Assembly: GCA_963719025.1 (NCBI GenBank)
Contig: CAVRBK010000098.1
Location: 1 to 64,000, forward strand
Reading direction: 5' to 3'
Length of the DNA: 64,000 nt
DNA from: Thiosocius sp963719025
GTDB lineage: Bacteria > Pseudomonadota > Gammaproteobacteria > Chromatiales > Chromatiaceae
Below, in pieces: positions 56,660-64,000 of the stretch; within the stretch, counting starts at the first letter, position 1; each line of letters starts with the position of its first letter. The position numbers and the translations under genes are program-made. The notes beneath the pieces are model-generated. The model saw only the letters and a program-made list of their open reading frames with translations. It was not told the DNA's origin and did no database searches.

Positions 56660-57019
56660 CTAGCCGATCACCTTGATCCCCGCCTTGCGCAGGCGTGCAT
56701 CGATCTCCGCCTCGGCGACCGCCCAGTCCTCGCGTTCATCGCTGAAGAAACCCACCGATTCGGCACGCAGATAGGCGGCCTCGGCAATCATCTCGCGGCG
56801 TTGCTGCGCAGTGATATCGGGCCTCACGCCTCGCTTTGCCGTGGTCTTCCGGGCGACTGTCTTCTTGCGTGCAGGCGCCTTCTTCGCCACGGTCTTTTTC
56901 ACCGGCGTTTTTTTCGCCGCTGCCTTCTTTTTCATAGCGACTTTCTTCTTGGTCGTCTTTGTTGCAGCGACCTTCTTCGTGGTGCTTTTTGCAACGGTCT
57001 TCTTTGTCGTCTTGGCCAT
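56660..57019 (-). CDS. Histone-H1-like basic protein with DUF2934
   Basis: 119 residues. The first 65 are a Lys/Ala/Thr repeat tail (MAKTTKKTVAKSTTKKVAAT, KKKVAMKKKAAAKKTPVKK) like AlgP or histone H1 tails, which bind DNA without sequence specificity. The C-terminal 45 residues form a DUF2934 domain (QQRREMIAEAAYLRAESVGF, EDWAVAEAEIDARLRKAG). The combination is known in several proteobacteria. It may compact DNA or regulate envelope genes. Confidence 0.8.
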   Translation of the reverse strand: MAKTTKKTVAKSTTKKVAATKTTKKKVAMKKKAAAKKTPVKKTVAKKAPARKKTVARKTTAKRGVRPDITAQQRREMIAEAAYLRAESVGFFSDEREDWAVAEAEIDARLRKAGIKVIG

Positions 57020-57310
57020 GTCTACCCTCCTGGCGCTGACAGTTCAAATATGCCCCGCAGAGTTCTTGGCAAGAATCGAACCATCTCGGCCGGATTCTCG
57101 CCATACTTGGGTTCTCTAAGCGAATGCGGAGACTATCCTGCTTTACTTGCACGACAATTGTGCGAAATCAATCAAACATGCGAGCAGGTGGCGCATGACT
57201 GGCGTGGGTGATACTGCCAACCCGACCGCAGCGCGGTTGTGTCATGCATCACAGTAAAACCAAAGAATTGACCTATCCTTGCTGCTGAATTGAAAAGAGG
57301 AAACCACCCG

Positions 57311-58249
57311 GTGCGGAAACTTGGAATCATCTTCAGTGTTGTCGTGTTCGCCGGTTGTGCCGGTGTAGAAAAATTGCCGGACGACGAACAGGCGACGACC
57401 CCGCCGAGCCATCGTCCGTCGCCTTTCGATGGCCTGGCAATGCTCGCTCAGCAGACAGGCCCCGAGCGCAGCGCGATACGTGAGCCCTTCCGCTACGATC
57501 GCAGCATCAAGCCCACGTCGATCGATGGCCTGCGCTATTTCTTCTACGCACCCGACGCGGCCCGATCGGTCGTCGGCTTCGCGCTACAGAACACCGGATC
57601 GCCCAGGATCAACCCGGTCGGTCTCAAGCGCAAGGGCGCGCGTCGCGAGTATGCGTTCATGTTCGCCGACCGGGCACGTGAGAACATCCACCTCGCGGTC
57701 AACGACGACGTAAAGCTGTCGGGGCGTTTCAGTCACGACAACATGTTTCGCGAACTGCACTTCTTTCCGCGCACCCAGCTCCCGGCCCTGGCTATCGATC
57801 ACAACAAGGGCCAGCTCAAGGTCACCCTGCCGACCGGCGAGCCGGTCCTGTTCGCCCAGGACAGCATGGAACTGGTCGGTGGCGCACTGATCGAGTCACC
57901 GGTCGATTTCAATCGCAGCCGCCATCAACGCAGAAATCCCGAGGTGCGCTACCAGGGCGACTACCTGGCGATCACGGTCGCCCAGCGCGGCGAGGCACCG
58001 CGTCGCGCCAAGGTGTGGGGGCAGACCAAGTACGCCGAGGCTTACTATCCGGCGCGCTACAGCAAGCCCTGTCGCCTGTCGCCGAAACACATCTGGGACC
58101 AGCGGCCGAAGCGCGGCGACACCGACCCGACCCTGAACATGCTGCATCGTTCGGATGCCGAGGTCTTCGCGGTAATCGAACGTCAGTGCGGCTGGAATCT
58201 GTCACAGCTGAAAAAGGCCACGCCACGGATTGCCGGGGCCGAAAGGTAA
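57311..58249 (+). CDS. Lipoprotein of unknown function
   Basis: 312 residues from GTG at 57311 (GAGG ten bases upstream). Lipobox in IIFSVVVFAGCAGVEKL. The mature protein has RYDRSIKPTSIDGLRYFFYA, KRKGARREYAFMFADRAREN, DNMFRELHFFPRTQLPALAI and QGDYLAITVAQRGEAPRRAK. Two late cysteines (KPCRLSP, RQCGWNL) may form a disulfide. I do not recognise a family. Confidence 0.75.
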   Translation: MRKLGIIFSVVVFAGCAGVEKLPDDEQATTPPSHRPSPFDGLAMLAQQTGPERSAIREPFRYDRSIKPTSIDGLRYFFYAPDAARSVVGFALQNTGSPRINPVGLKRKGARREYAFMFADRARENIHLAVNDDVKLSGRFSHDNMFRELHFFPRTQLPALAIDHNKGQLKVTLPTGEPVLFAQDSMELVGGALIESPVDFNRSRHQRRNPEVRYQGDYLAITVAQRGEAPRRAKVWGQTKYAEAYYPARYSKPCRLSPKHIWDQRPKRGDTDPTLNMLHRSDAEVFAVIERQCGWNLSQLKKATPRIAGAER

Positions 58250-58297
58250 GTCTTGCCGATCAGGCCGCCACAGCTACCGACCCGAATAACGTTATTT

Positions 58298-58453
58298 TAT
58301 AAACTTGTAATGATTTGAGGAGGATCAAAAAAGAAGTGGGCAGATCAAGCCATACTTTGATCCAACGTCGCACCCGATCATTCGGTGTGTTGCGTGGGAT
58401 CTCACTCCTCCTTATTATTGATTTAACCCGCTGATTTTCGGCGGGTTTTTTTC
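58298..58453 (+). ncRNA. Candidate small RNA or structured 3' leader
   Basis: A -10-like TATAAA at 58298 follows a perfect palindrome AATAACGTTATT (58285-58296). The next 140 bases hold an 8-bp stem GGATCAAA/TTTGATCC (58322-58329 with 58356-58363), a GGAGGA/TCCTCC pairing (58319 with 58406) and end in a rho-independent terminator. No -35 box is clear. A 32-codon frame from GTG at 58336 is possible but reaches into the terminator. Confidence 0.4.
58426..58453 (+). terminator. Rho-independent terminator
   Basis: Stem ACCCGC/GCGGGT followed by seven T on the plus strand, between the lipoprotein gene and the opposed pqiC. Confidence 0.85.
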
Positions 58454-58463
58454 TGCCTGCCGG

Positions 58464-59066
58464 TCAGCGGCCGGCGTCCGGGAGGGGCAGGCCACGCAGC
58501 GTCCGGGCCAGTTCGTCGCCGAGCGCCGCAAGTGCCTCGCTCATCGCGGCGACGTAGCCCTCATAGTCGGCGCCACGACTGCTGCCGCGGAACACGCGCT
58601 GGTTGGTGCGCAGGATGTCGCCGCTGCGATCCGCAATGATCGACCACGCTACATCCAGGTTCACCTCGCCGCCGAGCGGCCCGTCGAAGCCACGAATATC
58701 CAGCGCCACGCGGTAATCGATATCGGCCGCCAGCCGGCTGGGGTAGCTGTAGATGCGCTGGGTCTGCAGACGGTGCCCGATGTGCTCGGCCAGCATGCGT
58801 GAGATCTCCTCGTCGAGCGCCCCACCCCAACGGTTGAATTCATCGACGTTGAGCTGGTTGCCGCCGGCACGGGTGACAATCTGCGGCCGATCGAGATAAC
58901 GCGGCAGATCGACCGGCCCCACCGCCAGGACCAGAACGCTGGCCTGCGGATCGGGATCAGGACGCGAGGCGTTCAGGGCATAGAAACGCGAATCGGGTGT
59001 CGTGGTGCAGGCCAGCGGCAGCAGGGCAAGCAACAGGAGAAAGGCACGTCTGGCGAGGCGGCTCAT
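58464..59066 (-). CDS. pqiC: PqiC-family lipoprotein
   Basis: 200 residues, intact. Lipobox LLALLPLACTTTPDSRFYAL; SRFYALNASRPDPDPQASVL and VGPVDLPRYLDRPQIVTRAG are the PqiC/YmbA pattern. It is an outer-membrane lipoprotein that works with the PqiB needle in lipid transport across the periplasm. Its ATG overlaps the pqiB stop. Confidence 0.9.
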   Translation of the reverse strand: MSRLARRAFLLLLALLPLACTTTPDSRFYALNASRPDPDPQASVLVLAVGPVDLPRYLDRPQIVTRAGGNQLNVDEFNRWGGALDEEISRMLAEHIGHRLQTQRIYSYPSRLAADIDYRVALDIRGFDGPLGGEVNLDVAWSIIADRSGDILRTNQRVFRGSSRGADYEGYVAAMSEALAALGDELARTLRGLPLPDAGR

Positions 59067-60668
59067 GGTGAATCAGGTCCTTTTCCACGAATCAGCGCCT
59101 CGGGATGACGCTCGAGATAGTCGGCCATGATACGGAACGAGCGTGCCGCCGCGGCCAATTCACGCAACGCGCGGTAGGCCTCAGATTGTAGCGGCGAGTT
59201 GGGCGCCAGCACCTTGTCGGCACTGGCCAGGGTCTTGCGCGTCTGTTGCAGAGTCTTGGTCAACTCCGATGCGGTCTCGCGGTCGAGCCGCTTGAGCAGG
59301 GCATTGGTTGCCGTCATCGTTTTACTGAGCGAGGCCAGGCTGGCGCTGAGGTCACGTCCCATCTCGTCCAGCGGCAGACGCGCCAGGCGACTGAGCAGAC
59401 CGCGCAGTTCGTCCAGCGGGGCCAGCACCGTGGGCAGGGCCGGCCGCTCACCTTCCCAGCTGATCAGTTGCGGCGGATCGTCCGGATAGAAATCCAGGTC
59501 GACGAACAGCGCCCCGGTAAGCAGGTTGCCGGTTTTCAGCTGCGCACGCAGACCACCACCCACCAGCCTGTCCCAGAAGGCGCGGTGTGATGCATCGGCA
59601 TGTTTGCCGCCAGCGATACCGAGCCGATCGGGTTCGATCGCGATCACGACAGGGATCCGCGTTTCCCCATCGGCCTCACCGATCTCGAGCTGCAGATCGA
59701 CCACCTCGCCGACCCGAATCCCGCGAAACTCGACCGGCGCACCCGGCAGCAGGCCGCGCACTGAACCCGCAAACTCAAGCTGCCATTGCTGGCGGCCGGT
59801 CGAACGCGGCTCGAACGCGGCCCTGCGGTTGGCAAACAGAACGAACTCGCTGCCGGCCTCCGCCTGCCCCTGCGACGGCGCCCCGGACGCCCCGCCGAAC
59901 GCAACGCCACCGAGCAGCATCGCCGCGAGTGAATCGGTTTCGATACGCACACCGCTGGAATCCAGCGCCAGCTGGACGCCGGAGATATTCCAGAAACGCG
60001 AGGCCGGGGTCACCTTCTGATCATGCGGCGCATGCACGAAGACCTGGATATCGACGCCGCTGGGCTCGCGCAGCGTGTAACCGGTCACCCGCCCCACCTC
60101 GATGCCGCGATACTGCACCGGCGAGCCGATCGACAGCGAGCCCAGCGAGTCCGCCTTCAGCGTAAAGGACCGGCCGGGCTCTGATGCGGTGATGATCGGT
60201 GGCGTCTCCAGCCCTTTGAAGACCCGCGTCGGCACCCCGTCACGCCCCAGGTCGACACCGATATAGGTGCCGCCCACCAGGGTGCCGAGGCCCGAGATCT
60301 GTCCGCCGCTGAGGCGCGGACGTACCACCCAGAAACGCGTCCTGTCGTTCAGGTAGGCGGCCAGGGTCGGATACCAGGCGGGCGCGTACATTGACCTGAT
60401 CGAGGTCGGCACTGAGCTCGATGGTCTCGACCACCCCGACATCGACGTCCTTGAAGCGCAGTCGGGTCTTGCCCGCCTCCAGCCCCTCGGCGGTCTGAAA
60501 GGCGATCGTGATCAGCGGGCCCTGCTCCGCATAGGCGCGATATCCCAGCCAGGCGGCCGCGAACACCGCTATCAGCGGGATCAGCCAGACCAGCGAAACA
60601 CGGCGTTGCGTGTCAACTACCGCCTCGGGCAGGGTGTCTTGGGTATCCTGGGTGTCTTGGTCAGTCAT
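59063..60668 (-). CDS. pqiB: PqiB, MCE-domain lipid transport protein, one indel
   Basis: About 535 residues. An N-terminal membrane helix (VSLVWLIPLIAVFAAAWLGY) and the first MCE domain (GPLITIAFQTAEGLEAGKTR, LRFKDVDVGVVETIELSADL) precede a second (DSLGSLSIGSPVQYRGIEVG) and third (LLPGAPVEFRGIRVGEVVDL) MCE copy. A C-terminal helical part (SLSKTMTATNALLKRLDRET) builds the needle. One extra base near 60390 breaks the frame between MCE1 and MCE2. It carries lipids between inner and outer membranes with PqiA and PqiC. Confidence 0.9.
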
Positions 60669-61317
60669 CCTGGTTATCGACGTTATCCCAAATCAGGCGC
60701 GGATCAAACGTATTCGCGGCCAGCATCGTGAGAATCACCACGGCGGCGAAAAACACCGCACCGAGTCCGGCCTCGATGCTCGCCAACTGCCCGAGGTGGA
60801 CCAGCGCGACCAGAACCGTCACCACGAAGACATCCACCATCGACCAGCGGCCGACAAACTCGGTGAAACGATAGAGCCGCGTGCGGTCAATCGGCCGATA
60901 GCGCGAGCGCAGCTGCACCGACAGCAGCAGGTAGATCAGGATCAGCATCTTCAGCAGCGGCACCACGATACTCGCGACAAACACGATCAGGGCCAGCGGC
61001 CACATGCCGTGCACCAGCAGGAACGCCACACCGCTGAGGATCGTGTCGGACTGGGTCCGGCCGAGCGAGGTCAGGTGCATGATCGGCAACAGATTGGCCG
61101 GCAGATAGAGCATGATCGCCGCGACCAGAAAGGCCCAGCTGCGCGACAGGCTGCGCGGAATCCGGGGATGCAGTGTTGCGGCGCAGCGCGGGCAACGCAG
61201 GCGCCCGGCAACCGCGTCCGAACGACGGCTCAGCAGCCCACAGGTGTGGCAGGCAATCAGGCCATTGCCGCGCGCCGTCTGCGGTTGCGCGGCCGCCCTG
61301 TCAACGCCCGCGCTCAC
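60661..61317 (-). CDS. PqiA-like membrane protein, second half-size copy
   Basis: 218 residues from GTG at 61317, overlapping the stop of the copy upstream. Zinc-ribbon-like cysteine pairs (LIACHTCGLLSRRSDAV, RLRCPRCAATLHPRIPRSLS) are followed by four membrane segments (SWAFLVAAIMLYLPANLLPI, MWPLALIVFVASIVVPLLKM, VDVFVVTVLVALVHLG, AVFFAAVVILTMLAANTF). This matches the C-terminal half of Escherichia coli PqiA. Its stop overlaps the pqiB ATG. Confidence 0.88.
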   Translation of the reverse strand: MSAGVDRAAAQPQTARGNGLIACHTCGLLSRRSDAVAGRLRCPRCAATLHPRIPRSLSRSWAFLVAAIMLYLPANLLPIMHLTSLGRTQSDTILSGVAFLLVHGMWPLALIVFVASIVVPLLKMLILIYLLLSVQLRSRYRPIDRTRLYRFTEFVGRWSMVDVFVVTVLVALVHLGQLASIEAGLGAVFFAAVVILTMLAANTFDPRLIWDNVDNQDD

Positions 61318-61926
61318 AACAGGCGCCCCCACAGCCGCTGCGGGTGCACCTGGGTCGCCGCCGCCGCAAGGATGATCACCAAGGCACCCAGCGACCACGC
61401 GGCAGGACCGGGGACGATGGTCGCCTGTTCCGCGAGCTTCACCCCGGCCACCAGCACGCCGAGCAGAAAGATCTCGAGCATGCTCCAGGGCAACACGGCC
61501 TGCGTCAGGCGCAGCGCCAGCGCGAAACCGTGCGGACGGCGGCCCAGCGCCAGCGGCAGGTAGAGGTAGATCAACAGGCCGATATGCAGCATCGGCGCCA
61601 CGATCGTCGTGAACAGCACCACCGTGGCCAGCAGCGGCATGCCCTGCGCTGAACAACTCACGAATCCCGGCCAGCAGATACGTGCTGTCGTGTCGGCCCT
61701 GCAGGGTGAACTCGAGCAGCGGAAAGGTGTTGCTCAAAACGAACAGGATCAGCGCAGCGATGCCCAGTGCCAGCGGAACACCGATCAGGTCCCGGCCCTG
61801 GAAATGCAGCACGCAACCGCAGCGCGCGCAGCGCACCCGGCCCCGCCCGTGTTCCCCGGGCAGGCGCTGCAGCAGGTCGCATTCATGACAGGCGACCAGA
61901 TCGTCGAGGTGCGCGGGATAGTGCAT
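61314..61926 (-). CDS. PqiA-like membrane protein, first half-size copy, one indel
   Basis: About 204 residues. Begins MHYPAHLDDLVACHECDLLQ with two cysteine pairs (CHECDLLQ, CARCGCVLHF), then IGVPLALGIAALILFVLSNT and, after one extra base near 61653, AQGMPLLATVVLFTTIVAPM, PWSMLEIFLLGVLVAGVKLA and HPQRLWGRLL. This corresponds to the N-terminal half of PqiA. In Escherichia coli the two halves are one protein; here they are separate, overlapping genes. Confidence 0.85.
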
Positions 61927-61965
61927 AGCGGTCGAGACTATCAGACCGTTTTGCCCGCCGCGCGT

Positions 61966-62430
61966 TCATACGACGAAATAGCGTCCGCCGGCACCGACCG
62001 CGATCGTGATGATACCGATCAGCGTGTTGATACCCACCAGTTTGCGGATCATGGCGAGTTGCTTGCCGCCTTCCGGCCAGTCCTGCGCGGCCACTGCGCG
62101 CTTCAGCCGCTTGTACGGCGCGAAGTACACGTGAAAGAAGATCAGCATCATCACGATGCCGAGCCCGAACATCGCATGCACGTACAGGCCGACCGCCGCC
62201 ATACCGCCGAACATTGCGAAAATCATCCAGAAGCCGGTTGCCAGGACCGCGACAATGCTGCTCCACACCCAGGGAAAGAACAGGTCGAACACACCCGCCC
62301 ATAACGTCAGGCGGGCCGGCGGCTCGAGCAGGCTCGCCGCCACCGGCCGCAGCACCATGTACGCGAAGAACATCCCACCAACCCAGATCACCACTGCGAT
62401 CACGTGCAGCAGAACTGCAGAACCCATCAT
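61966..62430 (-). CDS. CopD-like membrane protein
   Basis: 154 residues, four membrane segments: AVLLHVIAVVIWVGGMFFAY, VFDLFFPWVWSSIVAVLATG, YVHAMFGLGIVMMLIFFHVY and LVGINTLIGIITIAVGAG. Histidines in LLHVIAVVIWVGG and in YVHAMFG and FHVYFAP resemble the CopD or haem-binding quartets of this superfamily. A copper or haem role is possible but not shown. Not clearly part of the pqi operon. Confidence 0.75.
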   Translation of the reverse strand: MMGSAVLLHVIAVVIWVGGMFFAYMVLRPVAASLLEPPARLTLWAGVFDLFFPWVWSSIVAVLATGFWMIFAMFGGMAAVGLYVHAMFGLGIVMMLIFFHVYFAPYKRLKRAVAAQDWPEGGKQLAMIRKLVGINTLIGIITIAVGAGGRYFVV

Positions 62431-62546
62431 GTGCCTTTACTCCAAAGTTTTTACTGAGCCATATTCTACGGCTTCTGAAGGGTTTTGAATCCGTTGCGCC
62501 GCACACGGTTTATCATCAGCACCCCGAACCTGTCGAAGACCACGAC

Positions 62547-62922
62547 ATGAGCAACAGCCAACACCACGTCGCCGTACTCGGCGCCAGCCCGAAACCGGCA
62601 CGCTATTCCAACCAGTGCATCCGCCTGCTGCAGCAACACGGCTACCGGATCACCCCGGTCCACCCGAAATTCGAGGAGATCGAGGAACTGCCGGTTACCG
62701 CCCGGCTGGATGACATCGAAGACTGCGGTCGACACCCTGACCCTGTATGTCGGCCCCAAGCTGCTCGAACCGCAGGTCGAGGATATCGTGCGGCTGAAAC
62801 CGGGCCGGGTGATCTTCAACCCGGGCACCGAGAGTGCGCTGATCCAGGCGCGGCTGGATGCCGCCGGCATCGAATGGTTCGAGGCCTGTACCCTGGTCAT
62901 GCTCAAGACCGACCAGTTCTGA
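62547..62922 (+). CDS. CoA-binding domain protein (YccU-like), one indel
   Basis: About 124 residues. HVAVLGASPKPARYSNQCIR is the Rossmann CoA-binding opening; YRITPVHPKFEEIEELPVTA and VRLKPGRVIFNPGTESALIQ, then AAGIEWFEACTLVML, match the YccU family. One extra base near 62723 breaks the frame. Proteins of this family bind CoA or a related nucleotide; their reactions are unknown. Confidence 0.85.
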
Positions 62923-62926
62923 GCTC

Positions 62927-63102
62927 ATGTTTCTCGGCCTCGCGATGATCCTGGGTGCGCTGTTGTGGGCGCGCGATATCCGGCGCAAGTCGCCCGGGAT
63001 GCAGGCGCACGCTACCGCGGACCCTGGATCATGGGCGGCATCGGCGTCGCGGTGTTCCTGTTCTACCTGTGGCTGATCACGCACGGCAGCTTCGCCGCAT
63101 GA
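62927..63102 (+). CDS. Small membrane protein between yccU-like gene and greB, one indel
   Basis: About 57 residues: MFLGLAMILGALLWARDIRR, then after one or two indels near 63006 GPWIMGGIGVAVFLFYLWLI and THGSFAA. Two membrane spans. Its TGA overlaps the greB ATG (ATGA at 63099). Function unknown. Confidence 0.6.
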
Positions 63103-63619
63103 GCCGCTACCGCCCGCCAGCGCCGCCGAAGTCACCCTACATCACGCGTGCCGGCTGGCAGATGCTGAACGAGGAGCAGGAGGCCCTGTGGAAAAAGCGT
63201 CGCGAGGTGGTCAGGCCATCTTGCGGCGGCCGCGGCCGAGGGCGACCGTTCGGAAAACGCCGAGTACATCTACCGCAAGAAGCAGCTGCGGGAGATCGAC
63301 CGGCGGATCCGCTACCTGCAGAAACGCCTGCCCGATCTCAAGGTGGTGGACAGCCGGCCGGACGGTACCGACCAGGTGTTTTTCGGCGCCTGGATCACGC
63401 TCGAGAACGAAGAGGGCGGACGAGATCCTGTATCGCATCGTCGGTGCCGACGAATTTGACCCCAAGCGCAACTGGATCAGTATCGACTCGCCGATGGCCC
63501 GGGCCATGCTGAAACGCCGGATCGATGACGAATTCAGTGTCGAAACACCCGGTGGCCGGATCAACCTGGTGATTCTCGACGTGACCTACACCGAACCGCA
63601 GGACGCCGAAAACAGCTAA
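63099..63619 (+). CDS. greB: Transcription elongation factor GreB, frame broken
   Basis: About 172 residues. Rescues stalled RNA polymerase by stimulating transcript cleavage. MSRYRPPAPPKSPYITRAGW begins the coiled-coil; EGDRSENAEYIYRKKQLREI and DRRIRYLQKRLPDLKVVDS give the acidic tip and second helix; WITLENEEG, LYRIVGADEFDPKRNWISID and SPMARAMLKRRIDDEFSVET form the C-terminal FKBP-like domain. Two indels, near 63218 and near 63421. Confidence 0.92.
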
Positions 63620-63631
63620 CAGTCCGACAGA

Positions 63632-63928
63632 CTAATCACAGCCGTCGTCCTCGATCTCTGTCGCACCACCGGCGCCGCTCGGCGGCAGGTGATGAATACG
63701 GATGAACATCATGTTCTGGATGCGTTCGAAGTGCTGATCCATCGCCCGGGCAATCAGGTTGGCCTCGAGCCCATCGTAGATCATGACCCTGCCATGCAAC
63801 TCGGCGGCGCGCTGCGCCTCGGTCGGCTGCAGCAGCCGATCGGTCTGCCAGTCGGCAGTCACATCGCCAAGACCCGACAGCATGCCGAGCCCGACAATCA
63901 GCCGGGTGAACTGGTGCGTAGATTCCAT
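63632..63928 (-). CDS. Small secreted protein of unknown function
   Basis: 98 residues from the ATG at 63928 (GGGAG seven bases upstream). The first 25 residues (THQFTRLIVGLGMLSGLGDV) look like a signal peptide. The mature part reads QPTEAQRAAELHGRVMIYDG, LEANLIARAMDQHFERIQNM and ends in acidic EIEDDGCD. No family recognised. It is convergent with greB. Confidence 0.65.
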   Translation of the reverse strand: MESTHQFTRLIVGLGMLSGLGDVTADWQTDRLLQPTEAQRAAELHGRVMIYDGLEANLIARAMDQHFERIQNMMFIRIHHLPPSGAGGATEIEDDGCD

Positions 63929-64000
63929 CCTCAGCTCCCTGCGGGCCGCAACGCCTAAACCGGCGTTTTTCCTGGTCCGCAAGACCTAGCCTAGTCGAGG

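Noticed and set aside
58336..58434. 32-codon frame starting GTG behind GAGGAGG
   Set aside because: Spacing to the start is 12 bases, the frame ends inside a terminator stem, and the peptide has no known pattern; kept only as an alternative to the small RNA.
60661..61926. One 421-residue frame covering both PqiA halves
   Set aside because: Its middle third is a shifted frame with no family pattern; the true path is two overlapping genes with one indel in the first.
1..64000. CRISPR arrays, rRNA genes, prophage or secretion-system clusters
   Set aside because: No regularly spaced repeats, rRNA sequence, or phage/secretion structural genes seen on reading both strands.

Overview
High-GC gammaproteobacterial chromosome. 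The gene content (mpl, rnd, spoT, rpoZ, gmk, yicC, rph, rdgB, a cytochrome c maturation operon, GreB, PqiABC, a GlrR-type regulator, TorF porin) fits a Chromatiales-like or other sulfur-oxidiser-related lineage. That placement is inferred from gene content only; no rRNA is present.

1-28.4 kb is mainly housekeeping. On the minus strand: LON-domain protein, ubiX, mpl, a membrane protein, spoT, rpoZ, gmk and yicC, with rnd opposed to spoT. Then a Ser/Thr kinase and PP2C phosphatase pair, rph, rdgB, DUF2782, a LOG-family protein, a beta-hydroxyacid dehydrogenase, rep helicase, a di-haem cytochrome c, an FNR-like regulator, ccmAB and ccmCDEFGHI, a cysteine-less DsrC-like protein and hypF. Most genes here are broken by single-base indels even though the protein family runs on across frames. 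This is best read as consensus sequence error, so spans are given for the repaired genes.

28.5-45.5 kb is almost free of such breaks and is rich in signalling. It holds a nickel/cobalt transporter; a creatininase whose 5' end is replaced by a dispersed repeat; a hairpin-rich MITE-like element; TorF porin; a PotD-like protein plus GGDEF-EAL pair resembling NspS-MbaA; an HDOD protein; GlrR; an Hpt protein; a repeat lipoprotein behind a sigma-54 promoter and an exact GlrR-type operator; and a four-gene overlapping operon (coiled-coil protein, envelope-spanning OmpA-like protein, Ras-like GTPase, hybrid histidine kinase). tRNA-Arg(CCG) follows.

45.6-47.8 kb, just after the tRNA, is an accessory strip with element remnants, a second copy of the dispersed repeat and a ParDE toxin-antitoxin pair.

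47.8-64 kb holds secreted and membrane proteins of unknown function, a NYN-LOTUS protein, a DM13 protein, a sensing cluster (TonB-dependent receptor, PF04392 binding protein, BarA-type kinase), a histone-like DUF2934 protein, a possible small RNA, the pqiA-pqiA-pqiB-pqiC operon, a CopD-like protein, a CoA-binding protein, greB and a small secreted protein.
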